Of a DNA stretch of 21,384 nucleotides, positions 15,455 to 21,384 are shown in pieces. The stretch is from contig JBDRHL010000109.1 in assembly GCA_043816955.1 (NCBI GenBank), positions 1 to 21,384 of the forward strand. The letters are read 5' to 3'. Within the stretch, counting starts at the first letter, position 1, and each line of letters starts with the position of its first letter. Source of the stretch: JBDRHL01 sp043816955 (GTDB lineage: Bacteria; Planctomycetota; Phycisphaerae; Sedimentisphaerales; CAYZTY01). The notes beneath the pieces were generated by a model that saw only the letters and a list, made by a program, of their open reading frames with translations, made no database searches and had not been told where the DNA came from. The position numbers and the translations under genes are program-made.

Positions 15455-15538
15455 AAGGGCCTTGGGTAAGTGAGGGATTTTGGATTATTGAGCCCTAAAC
15501 ACATTTCCACAACTTAAAAAAGAAGTAAGGTTCCGGGT

Positions 15539-16090
15539 ATGAGAATTTTTTCAGGAGCTTTGAGACAGGCCGCAGCAGTTTGGGTCTGCTTAACAGTATT
15601 GTGCGGGACGGTGTTGGCGGACCTGGCTGTTTATGACTTAAAGTTTCGGGATAATGGGAATTTTAAGGATCACGCCTGGCTATTTAACGAGGATTACAGC
15701 AGCCCGGCTTTGTGGATGAACCAAACAGCAATCAATTTGGGGCCTGCCCAGAGTGAAATCACTTATGCTATCCTCGGCTCGACAAATCTTCATATCACAA
15801 AGACAGTCACTAACATGAGCGGCGAGGGGTGGAAGGGTTACAAATTCAAGATAACCTCCGGCGAGGGGGAATTTACCGGAAGGGCCTATTGTCCGCAATT
15901 TGGCTTCGGGCAAGTAGAGGGTGACACGATTATTTTTGATGGGCCGGAGCTTCCGAGCGGCGGGCGGCCTGTGACGTTTGATTTTGATGTAATGGTAACT
16001 AACCCTGAGCCTGGAACGATCGGGCTTTTCGGGCTGGGCGGTGCCTTTTTGAGAATCCGCAGGAAAAAGATAGAAAATAAAAGGGGTTGA
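15539..16090 (+). CDS. Small exported PEP-CTERM protein
   Basis: This 183-residue protein has an N-terminal signal peptide (basic start, hydrophobic core AAAVWVCLTVLCGTVLA, cut near residue 27). The C-terminal sorting signal has NPEPGTIGLFGLGG, a short hydrophobic stretch and a final basic cluster (RIRRKK). This marks export and exosortase-dependent processing. The middle is a beta-rich region of about 120 residues (DLAVYDLKFRDNG, WKGYKFKITSGEG, GGRPVTFDFDVMV) with no family I recognise. The start has AAGG about nine bases upstream. No exosortase or polysaccharide biosynthesis cluster is adjacent. It is transcribed alone from a consensus promoter and faces efp tail to tail. Its role is probably structural or surface-associated. 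Confidence 0.85.
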   Translation: MRIFSGALRQAAAVWVCLTVLCGTVLADLAVYDLKFRDNGNFKDHAWLFNEDYSSPALWMNQTAINLGPAQSEITYAILGSTNLHITKTVTNMSGEGWKGYKFKITSGEGEFTGRAYCPQFGFGQVEGDTIIFDGPELPSGGRPVTFDFDVMVTNPEPGTIGLFGLGGAFLRIRRKKIENKRG

Positions 16091-16101
16091 TCGAATTTTG
16101 A

Positions 16102-16119
16102 TCCCTGGTTTTTCAGGGA
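16102..16119. terminator. Small hairpin between convergent PEP-CTERM and efp genes
   Basis: TCCCTG and CAGGGA form a six-base stem around GTTTTT, between the two stop codons. There is no long T-tract on either side, so it is at best a weak shared terminator. Confidence 0.35.
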
Positions 16120-16125
16120 ACCCGA

Positions 16126-16683
16126 TTATTTGGCCCGGGCGAGGTATGAGCCGTCTTCCGTGCTGATTCTTACGACGTCTCCGATCTCCACAAACGGAGG
16201 AACACGGGTTTTAAGGCCTGTTTCCAGGACGGCATCTTTCATCTGATTCGTTGCCGTTACGCCTTTGGGCTGCGGTGTGGTTTCAGTAACAGCCAGTTCA
16301 ACCACTTTTGGCAGCTCTATGGAGACTATATTTCCCTCGTGCATAAGGGCGATGATTGTCGTATCAGGTTTGAAGTACATGACTGAATCGGCAACCATAT
16401 CCAGCGGTATTGTAATCTGGTCGTAGGTCTGGTTGTCCATGAGGACGAGTCCTGTTTTGTCGGAGTAAAGGTACTGCATTTCACGTCTGTCAAGAAATGC
16501 CTGTTCGAGATTCTCGGTAGAACGGAATCTTTTTTCGAGCATGGCCCCATCGCGTATGGAGCGTAGTTTTGCCTGGACGAAAGCCCGCAGGTTTCCCGGC
16601 GTAACGTGTGCGGCCTGGACACAGGTGCAGAGTTTGTTGTCGATTATAACGCCCATGCCGGGCCTCAGATCACTTGCCTTCAC
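16126..16683 (-). CDS. efp: Elongation factor P with atypical loop tip
   Basis: EF-P rescues ribosomes stalled at polyproline. This 185-residue protein has the full three-domain length: KOW-like domain (1-60), OB domain (about 65-125) and C-terminal OB domain ending VEIGDVVRISTEDGSYLARAK. Family text is clear: EKRFRSTENLEQAFLDRREMQYLYSD. The domain I loop, KPGKG in E. coli with modified Lys34, here reads TPGNLRAF, so the residue at the tip is Asn31 and an arginine follows at 33. No epmA/epmB or earP-type modification gene is in the window. The start is a GTG at 16683 with AAGGGA about six bases upstream and a good promoter behind it. It is single-gene and divergent from the GH130 gene. Confidence 0.95.
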   Translation of the reverse strand: MKASDLRPGMGVIIDNKLCTCVQAAHVTPGNLRAFVQAKLRSIRDGAMLEKRFRSTENLEQAFLDRREMQYLYSDKTGLVLMDNQTYDQITIPLDMVADSVMYFKPDTTIIALMHEGNIVSIELPKVVELAVTETTPQPKGVTATNQMKDAVLETGLKTRVPPFVEIGDVVRISTEDGSYLARAK

Positions 16684-16737
16684 GGTTGTTCCCTTGTTTA
16701 CAAACTATAGCCTTGTTTTCTGAATGATAAAAGTGAA

Positions 16738-16766
16738 AATATACCTATGCTGTGCCTGCTCGTCAA
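16738..16766 (-). promoter_or_regulatory. Promoter of efp
   Basis: Minus-strand TTGACG (16766-16761), 17 bases, TATATT (16743-16738). The leader is about 48 bases to the GTG at 16683. Confidence 0.75.
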
Positions 16767-16868
16767 TGGCAATTTGTAATACGTGTGTATAGAGCGGGAG
16801 CCTGCAGAAAAGACGGTAATAAAAGTCGTTGGTAATCAAAGCAATTTTGAAAAAAGCACAATCCGAGA

Positions 16869-16897
16869 TTGATATTTTCTGGAGAAATGAGCATAAT
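16869..16897 (+). promoter_or_regulatory. Promoter of the GH130 gene
   Basis: TTGATA (16869-16874), 17 bases, CATAAT (16892-16897). The leader is about 67 bases to the ATG at 16971. Confidence 0.65.
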
Positions 16898-16970
16898 GGA
16901 TGTTCAGCTATCTGAGATTCGTGGCAATCGCATATCAGGTCAAAAGTAAAACTAAAAAGAGGGTATCGGC

Positions 16971-17918
16971 ATGAAACCGGTTTTTAATCGATCAGCGAAT
17001 AATCCTATCATTACTGCGGGTAACCTGCCTTTTACGGCTGAGGCGGTGCTTAATCCGGGTGCGGCTGAATACAACGGCCAGGTTGTGTTGCTTTTACGGG
17101 TAGAAGACACAAGCGGCTATTCGAGTATTTATGTCGCAAAAAGCCCTGATGGAGCCACGAACTGGGATATCGATCCCAAGCCTTTGCTGAGGTGCGGAGA
17201 TCCTCACCGGCCTTATGAAAAGTGGGGATGCGAAGATGCGAGAGTTACCTACCTTGCAGAACAAAAGTTATGGTATATAACATATACGGCCTATTCTCCC
17301 GTGGGCGCAGCGGTTGGACTTGCGCGGACGCGTGACTTCAGCCGGGTCGAACGGATGGGCCTGATTATGCCACCGAATAACAAGGATGCATGTCTGTTTC
17401 CTCAAAAATTCAACGGCCGATGGGCAATGCTGCATCGGCCGGATGCCGGCGGGGGGATAGAGAATATCTGGATAGCTTATTCACCGGACCTGGTGCATTG
17501 GGGCAATCCTCACTGTGTGCTGCAGGAAGGCAGCGGTGCTGCGTGGGATGCGATGAAAGTCGGCGCTGGGCCGCCGCCGGTGTTGACCAGACATGGATGG
17601 CTGATGCTGTATCATGGAGTAAAAGCCTATGCCGGACAGCTTGTATACCGCGTAGGGGCTGCGATGCTGAACAAGGATCACCCGCAGCGGGTTATCGCGC
17701 GCTCACCCAAATGTATCTTCAAGGCAATTGAACTTTACGAACAGGCGGGGTTAATACCAAACGTTGTTTTTCCGACTGGGATGTTGCTTCGTGGTGACGA
17801 ACTCTGGGTTTACTATGGAGCTGCGGATACGTGTGTCTGCCTGGCTGTAGCGAAGCTTCAGGATGTGCTTGATTCTCTGGAAGCCGACACCAGACCTTTT
17901 GATAGTATGGAGGATTAG
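16971..17918 (+). CDS. GH130 family beta-mannoside phosphorylase-like enzyme
   Basis: This is a five-bladed propeller enzyme of glycoside hydrolase family 130, 315 residues. Members split beta-mannosides with phosphate or, in some subgroups, water. Visible landmarks are NPIIT (11-15), LLLRVED (40-46), WGCEDARVT (86-94, with the catalytic Asp89), KDACLFP (138-144), MLHRPD (153-158), GAGPPPV, LYHGV, VFPTG and YYGAADT. The HRP and RVED segments carry residues usually assigned to phosphate binding in the phosphorylase subgroups, so a phosphorylase is more likely than a hydrolase. There is no signal peptide, so it is cytosolic. The ATG has AGAGGG upstream. No transporter or mannose gene is next to it, so the linkage acted on is unknown. 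Confidence 0.9.
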   Translation: MKPVFNRSANNPIITAGNLPFTAEAVLNPGAAEYNGQVVLLLRVEDTSGYSSIYVAKSPDGATNWDIDPKPLLRCGDPHRPYEKWGCEDARVTYLAEQKLWYITYTAYSPVGAAVGLARTRDFSRVERMGLIMPPNNKDACLFPQKFNGRWAMLHRPDAGGGIENIWIAYSPDLVHWGNPHCVLQEGSGAAWDAMKVGAGPPPVLTRHGWLMLYHGVKAYAGQLVYRVGAAMLNKDHPQRVIARSPKCIFKAIELYEQAGLIPNVVFPTGMLLRGDELWVYYGAADTCVCLAVAKLQDVLDSLEADTRPFDSMED

Positions 17919-17927
17919 TAAAAGCAG

Positions 17928-17940
17928 TCGGGTTTCCCGA
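17928..17940. terminator. Short hairpin between convergent genes
   Basis: TCGGG-TTT-CCCGA lies exactly between the GH130 stop (17918) and the SGNH-like stop (17941). The stem is only five bases and has no T-tract, so a terminator role is weakly supported. Confidence 0.3.
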
Positions 17941-18957
17941 TTAAGGGGACGGCTGGGTGATTATTTGTTTTATTGTCTGCGCGAGGATGCCGGTGAACAA
18001 TTCCCGGCCCCGGTCTTTTGTGAGGTGATCGCCTGCGCCGAAGTATTCCAGGGAGATGCGCGGATCGCAGGTGTGGTCGATGAAGTCAACGTTATTGTCG
18101 GCGAGGTATTTAGCCAGTTTTTCGCCGTATTCGGCCAGGCCTTGCGGCAGCTTTTCAGCTTCGGCGTCGCGACGGCGCTTCATGCGAAGGAGAACAAGTC
18201 TGATGTTATTCTGTTTGCACATCGAAATTATCTGAGGCAGAAATGAGCGGTTTACCTGCCGATCAAAATCAAAGGGCTTTTGATCGCCTGCCGATTCGGC
18301 TGCAAGCTGGCGTATTGTCAGGAGATTCCTGTTCATGTTATCATCGGCAAAAACCTTTTGGATTGCCAGATCGGCCAGGCCGGGCCGAATGCCGGCCATA
18401 GAGGCAACAAGCTGATTTTTGATCGCAGAATCGACCGCCGATTTTACCTTTTCTCTTTTCTGATAAAGCGGACAATATCGCAAAAGTGTATACTCAACTG
18501 TGCTCATGTTGCCCAGATATGCCAGACGGTCGAGCAAAGGCTCATCTTTTTCCGCAATTTCGTCAATAAGATACTTGTATCGTCCGTCCACACGGAATGT
18601 AGGATCGGTGAGAAAATGATCACGGAAGAATATCACAACTATATCCGGCCTGGCGGAGGACTTAAGAACAACGTTCTTGATGGCAAGATACCACCATGCA
18701 GAAGCGGAGCCATGACGTATAAATTTGATCGTTTTGATTCCAGTCAGGTTCGAAACAACACGTTCATCTACCGCATCATCAGGGATGGAATTTCCTAAGA
18801 GGACTGCCTTTGGCCTGTTTGTGTCAAGGTAATGCCTGAAGTAATCGAGACGTAAACCTGCGTTGCGTTCGATGATGGATTCGTTTGGCGGCCAGAACAG
18901 GAAGTTGGCAACTGCTACGATTACTATGGCTGTGGTTATGCGAAAAATGTGTATCAT
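17941..18957 (-). CDS. Membrane-anchored SGNH-like protein paired with MBOAT acyltransferase
   Basis: This 338-residue protein has an N-terminal membrane anchor (about 5-22) and a large extracytoplasmic domain. AVLLGNSIPDD places a Ser (Ser57) where SGNH/GDSL-type enzymes have their nucleophile, and FGAGDHLTKDRGREL near the end has the matching Asp310-His311. This arrangement recalls the AlgJ/AlgX and DltD partners that work with membrane O-acyltransferases in moving acetyl groups to exported polymers. Overall similarity is low, so the class is assigned by motif and context. It starts nine bases after the MBOAT stop, with a GAGAGCAAGAA stretch as a weak SD, so the two are surely one operon. 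A simple esterase is the alternative. Confidence 0.75.
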   Translation of the reverse strand: MIHIFRITTAIVIVAVANFLFWPPNESIIERNAGLRLDYFRHYLDTNRPKAVLLGNSIPDDAVDERVVSNLTGIKTIKFIRHGSASAWWYLAIKNVVLKSSARPDIVVIFFRDHFLTDPTFRVDGRYKYLIDEIAEKDEPLLDRLAYLGNMSTVEYTLLRYCPLYQKREKVKSAVDSAIKNQLVASMAGIRPGLADLAIQKVFADDNMNRNLLTIRQLAAESAGDQKPFDFDRQVNRSFLPQIISMCKQNNIRLVLLRMKRRRDAEAEKLPQGLAEYGEKLAKYLADNNVDFIDHTCDPRISLEYFGAGDHLTKDRGRELFTGILAQTIKQIITQPSP

Positions 18958-18966
18958 TTCTTGCTC

Positions 18967-20358
18967 TCAGAACTGGAAATAGATAAAATCCTGATGTCCT
19001 TCACGGAAAAAGAGGATTATGACTACAAGGGCCAGGCCATAGATCAGCGCATGGAGGTTCCTTTGCTGTGGAATAACACGATCCATGTACATCATCACCA
19101 TGAGGGGAAGCGAATAAAACATAACAAAAACGGTTATAACCAGCGCTACTATCAGGGAATCGCCGCTGGCGCCGAAGGAAAAACCTGTGGTGAAGATATT
19201 AGCAAGCCAACCAAGGTTTGCGGCGCGAAAGATCGCCCAGCCGATCATGGTAAAGCAAAGCATAGCAAGCCAGGCAAAAACCAGTTTGGTTTTGCTTTCG
19301 GGCTGCCACTTGCCGGTAATACCGAAGCGATGATAGGCGAAGACCAGGGCAGCGTGGTAAATTCCCCACGCAATGAAATTCCAGGCCGCACCATGCCACA
19401 GGCCGCTCAATCCGAGGGAAGCTAAGAGTACCATCGCAAACTTCCACTGCCTGTTTACGCGGGAGCCGCCAAGGGAGATGTACAGATAATCGCGAATCCA
19501 GGAGGAAAAGGAGATATGCCAGCGGCGCCAGAAATCTGATGGGCAGACGGCCAGGTAAGGAGATTTGAAATTCTCCATCAGATCAAAGCCGAGCAGGCGC
19601 GCAGAGCCGCGAGCAATGTCCGTGTAAGCCGAAAAATCCGCATATATCTGCAGGGCAAATGCAAGTGTTCCCGCGGTGAGCAGGAAAAATGTGGGCTGTT
19701 CAAGCATATATATCTTGTCGGCGTAGACGGCGATATTGTCAGCGATAACCACTTTCTTCAGGTAGCCCCTGATAAGCAAAGGCCAGGCAGACAAAAACAT
19801 CTGCCAAAGCCAGTGTCTGTGTTTTTCGATCTGAGGAAGCAGACGGGAAGCACGCTCTATCGGGCCTGCGACAAGCTGCGGGAAAAACGCAACGAACAGG
19901 GCGAAATCTATAAAGTTGCGGCGTACAGGGATTTTGCCCCGATAGACATCAATCGTATAGCTGAGGGTCTGGAAGGTATAAAAGGAGATACCGACGGGCA
20001 GAAATATCCGGAGCGTCATGGGATGCAGTTTTACACCGATATTCTCAAACAGGGTGTAAATATTCTGGGTAAAGAAATTGAAATACTTGAAAAAACCCAG
20101 CATGCCGAGATTGCAGATCAGGCTTATTATAAGAAAAATCCGCTTTTTTGAAGCGAATCTGCCCATACCGAGGCCGGCGAAATAATCGACTAATGTCGAG
20201 ACGGCAATCAAAATGCAGAACCAGGGATGTATGTAGCCATAGAATATGTAACTGCAGATAAGCAGGAGGAGATTCTGCCGGGATTTGCGGCGCAGGAGCC
20301 AATAGGCAACAAATACTGCTGACAGAAAGATCAGATAATCAAAACTTGTAAATACCAA
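18967..20358 (-). CDS. MBOAT-family O-acyltransferase (AlgI-like)
   Basis: This polytopic membrane protein of 463 residues belongs to the AlgI/DltB-type MBOAT family, which passes acyl groups across the membrane to exported polysaccharides. The family text is clear: MVFTSFDYLIFL at the start, LVAGPIERASRLLPQ, SDFWRRWHISFSSWIRDYLY (His281) and GLSGLWHGAAWNF with the catalytic-type His322. Many hydrophobic segments follow one another. I chose the TTG at 20358: AAGGG lies about six bases upstream and AlgI proteins begin this way. A longer frame from 20439 would run into the promoter. The SGNH-like partner gene follows at once. The polymer modified is unknown; no glycosyltransferases are in the window. 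Confidence 0.93.
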   Translation of the reverse strand: MVFTSFDYLIFLSAVFVAYWLLRRKSRQNLLLLICSYIFYGYIHPWFCILIAVSTLVDYFAGLGMGRFASKKRIFLIISLICNLGMLGFFKYFNFFTQNIYTLFENIGVKLHPMTLRIFLPVGISFYTFQTLSYTIDVYRGKIPVRRNFIDFALFVAFFPQLVAGPIERASRLLPQIEKHRHWLWQMFLSAWPLLIRGYLKKVVIADNIAVYADKIYMLEQPTFFLLTAGTLAFALQIYADFSAYTDIARGSARLLGFDLMENFKSPYLAVCPSDFWRRWHISFSSWIRDYLYISLGGSRVNRQWKFAMVLLASLGLSGLWHGAAWNFIAWGIYHAALVFAYHRFGITGKWQPESKTKLVFAWLAMLCFTMIGWAIFRAANLGWLANIFTTGFSFGASGDSLIVALVITVFVMFYSLPLMVMMYMDRVIPQQRNLHALIYGLALVVIILFFREGHQDFIYFQF

Positions 20359-20409
20359 TAACTGCCCTTTCGGCTGCTCCTGTCCGGGAAGCGATCTGTC
20401 CGGGGTGCA

Positions 20410-20439
20410 AATATAACATAATATCCAGCTGTTAATCAA
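20410..20439 (-). promoter_or_regulatory. Promoter of the MBOAT/SGNH operon
   Basis: Minus-strand TTGATT (20439-20434), 18 bases, TATATT (20415-20410). The leader is about 45 bases to the TTG start at 20358. Its position argues against any longer MBOAT reading frame. Confidence 0.65.
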
Positions 20440-20571
20440 TAGGGGTCCCTCGAAAACCAGCCAAATTGCTTAAACAGCACCGGCTTAGGGCCTGAAAAAA
20501 GGGGGGATGGTTCTTTGTCATAGATACAAACGTGAAGTGCACCTATCTCACCGCTGCGACGGGACTTTTGC

Positions 20572-20601
20572 TTGCAGTAAATCTCCAGCCAGCGGTATAA
20601 T
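20572..20601 (+). promoter_or_regulatory. Promoter of the 62-codon gene, apparently leaderless
   Basis: TTGCAG (20572-20577), 18 bases, perfect TATAAT (20596-20601). Only seven bases separate the -10 from the ATG at 20609, so transcription should begin at or beside the start codon. Confidence 0.7.
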
Positions 20602-20608
20602 ATTCTTT

Positions 20609-20797
20609 ATGATTAAAAACCGGCTGGGAAAATTCGACCAGATCATCTACGTCGCGGGCATGGGTGAGATGACTTTTGCAGGACAAAGACTCGATGAAGT
20701 CAAATACGAAATGCTGGGCACCTCCGCAGGGCAGACTTACAGCTTCCCCGTCTTTTTTATAAAAGAAGGCCGGGACTGGAAAATATTGAACTTCTAA
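20609..20797 (+). CDS. Small protein of 62 residues, unknown function
   Basis: I do not recognise this protein. It begins MIKNRLGKFDQIIYVAGMGE and ends with a beta-type stretch (YSFPVFFIKEGRDWKILNF). That ending recalls the last strands of NTF2/SnoaL-like or lipocalin-like small domains, whose final strand often reads x-DGxWKI. No signal peptide or membrane segment is visible. The evidence that it is a gene is mainly the promoter placed directly before the ATG and the SD-led gene that follows 35 bases later. It could be an intact small gene or the surviving end of a larger one. It is divergent from the MBOAT operon. Confidence 0.5.
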   Translation: MIKNRLGKFDQIIYVAGMGEMTFAGQRLDEVKYEMLGTSAGQTYSFPVFFIKEGRDWKILNF

Positions 20798-20832
20798 ATA
20801 ATGGACATCCATGTGCTGTAGGAGAATAAAAA

Positions 20833-21231
20833 ATGGATGAAAAACGATTAAGAGCGTTCATCAAGGGACTTCTTGTCTGGGTCGGTGGTCATATATTGCT
20901 CCTTACCGGAGTAGCGTTTCCATGGTCGGTCGAGGGACTCGAATACTCTCTTTCTTGTTACTTTCCAGAGAGTGTCGTAAAAACTTTATTTGTTTGGACT
21001 GAAGATCTAACAGATGGTGATTTCCGATTCTTTATTATCTGGCACGTAATTTCGACTATCTTAGCCATATTTGTAGCCTATGTGTGGATCAAGAGTATAA
21101 GTAAATTCAAAAAGTCATGGGTTAAGACGGTTACAGGTGTATATGTTTTTTTGTTATCACTTACTATAATAGTAGGTTTCCCACTTTTACTATGGTTTAC
21201 ATTTGCCATTGGCTTTGGTATGTCGCATTAG
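20833..21231 (+). CDS. Small A+T-rich membrane protein, unknown function
   Basis: This 132-residue protein has three predicted membrane segments: about 10-30 (GLLVWVGGHILLLTGVAF), 66-87 (FFIIWHVISTILAIFVAYVW) and 98-126 (VYVFLLSLTIIVGFPLLLWF). A short basic linker (KSISKFKKSWVK) lies between the second and third. The start has a strong SD (AGGAG, 8 bases before the ATG). Codon use is clearly richer in A and T than in the rest of the window, and no family is recognised. It follows the 62-codon gene by 35 bases and may share its transcript. Composition and its place beside the right copy of the 25-bp repeat suggest foreign origin, but no mobility gene is seen. Confidence 0.7.
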   Translation: MDEKRLRAFIKGLLVWVGGHILLLTGVAFPWSVEGLEYSLSCYFPESVVKTLFVWTEDLTDGDFRFFIIWHVISTILAIFVAYVWIKSISKFKKSWVKTVTGVYVFLLSLTIIVGFPLLLWFTFAIGFGMSH

Positions 21232-21244
21232 AAATCACATGTAA

Positions 21245-21269
21245 TTTGAGACTGTAGCAAATTTACCGG
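21245..21269 (-). repeat. 25-bp repeat, right copy (inverted partner at 120-144)
   Basis: This is the exact reverse complement of 120-144 over 25 bases. On the minus strand it contains the TAA stop (21265-21263) of the gene that enters from the right edge, so here it overlaps the very end of a reading frame, whereas the left copy lies wholly between genes. The sequence beyond each copy is unrelated. Confidence 0.85.
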
Positions 21270-21384
21270 CATAGCAGTGCTCTCTTTCTGGTATTATGGA
21301 GTATGTTCACGGTTTCGTTGCGGCCACGAGCACGTGCATCTCGTAGCATGTCGATCGCAATTCGCTGGTTTATATGGTCTCTGG
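21263..21384 (-). CDS. 3' end of an unidentified gene entering from the right
   Basis: Reading leftward from the edge, 39 codons are open and end at a TAA (21265-21263). The last residues are basic and helix-like, beginning RDHINQRIAIDMLRDARARG and ending RKRALLCR. The composition looks like real coding sequence and has the G+C of the main window rather than of the neighbouring A+T-rich gene. I do not recognise the family from this tail. Its stop codon falls inside the 25-bp repeat. Confidence 0.45.
   Translation of the reverse strand, partial: RDHINQRIAIDMLRDARARGRNETVNILHNTRKRALLCR

Larger units (their letters stand above)
15027..15538. other. 512-base gap between topA and the PEP-CTERM gene
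   Basis: No convincing coding frame is present. The gap contains, in order: a perfect 12-bp hairpin (15029-15063); a (GGA)5 purine tract (15065-15079) that looks like a very strong ribosome binding site but has no start codon near it; an A+T-rich segment bounded by an 11-bp inverted repeat (15088-15098 with 15156-15166); then about 250 bases without recognisable signals; and the promoter of the PEP-CTERM gene at 15426-15454. A small RNA is possible but unproven. Confidence 0.6.

Noticed and set aside
15304..15510. 68-codon minus-strand open frame in the gap after topA
   Set aside because: It covers the consensus promoter and leader of the PEP-CTERM gene, has no SD, and its product looks random.
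16126..16683. EF-P-like protein YeiP instead of EF-P
   Set aside because: The C-terminal domain ending and the EKRFRSTENLEQAFLDRREMQYLYSD region fit general EF-P; without phylogeny I kept efp and recorded the loop change as a finding.
120..21269. The 25-bp pair as terminal inverted repeats of a 21-kb transposon
   Set aside because: The interval holds mostly housekeeping genes (topA, efp, folE, cimA), no transposase or integrase, and no flanking target duplication is visible.

Overview
The window looks like chromosomal DNA of a planctomycete, most likely class Phycisphaerae. This is inference from several signs: a PEP-CTERM protein, an ECF sigma factor coupled to a membrane protein with a DUF1559-like (pseudopilin-like) outer domain, an elongation factor P whose loop tip reads PGNLRAF, TTG/GTG starts, and genes without a Shine-Dalgarno (SD) site. 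Base composition is near 50% G+C. No tRNA, rRNA, CRISPR array, transposase or integrase is visible. Most genes are housekeeping or general metabolism.

Left part (1-6100, minus strand): a six-gene run read from a good promoter at 6052-6025. It encodes a transglutaminase-like protein, methylthioadenosine phosphorylase, leucyl aminopeptidase, GTP cyclohydrolase I, a tandem 6-pyruvoyl-tetrahydropterin-synthase-like protein and a sugar-nucleotide-type extended SDR. The last three form a pterin-centred tail. A further minus-strand gene starts at 45 and leaves the window.

Middle (6097-15026): queG (plus) overlaps tail to tail with an ECF sigma/putative anti-sigma pair (minus). Next comes an exported protein with two BamE-like modules (minus). 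cimA, rdgB and topA follow on the plus strand. A 512-base stretch after topA holds a perfect 12-bp hairpin, a (GGA)5 tract and the promoter of the next gene.

Right part (15539-21384): a small exported PEP-CTERM protein (plus), efp (minus), a GH130 mannoside phosphorylase-like enzyme (plus), an MBOAT acyltransferase/SGNH-like pair for surface-polymer acylation (minus), a 62-codon gene with an apparently leaderless promoter, an A+T-rich small membrane protein, and the 3' end of an unrecognised minus-strand gene.

A perfect 25-bp sequence occurs at 120-144 and, inverted, at 21245-21269. The most interesting points are this repeat pair, the two-headed pterin synthase with one dead half, the EF-P loop lacking the usual modified lysine, and the sigma/pseudopilin-like anti-sigma pair. 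I found no clear wholly new multi-gene defence or mobile system.
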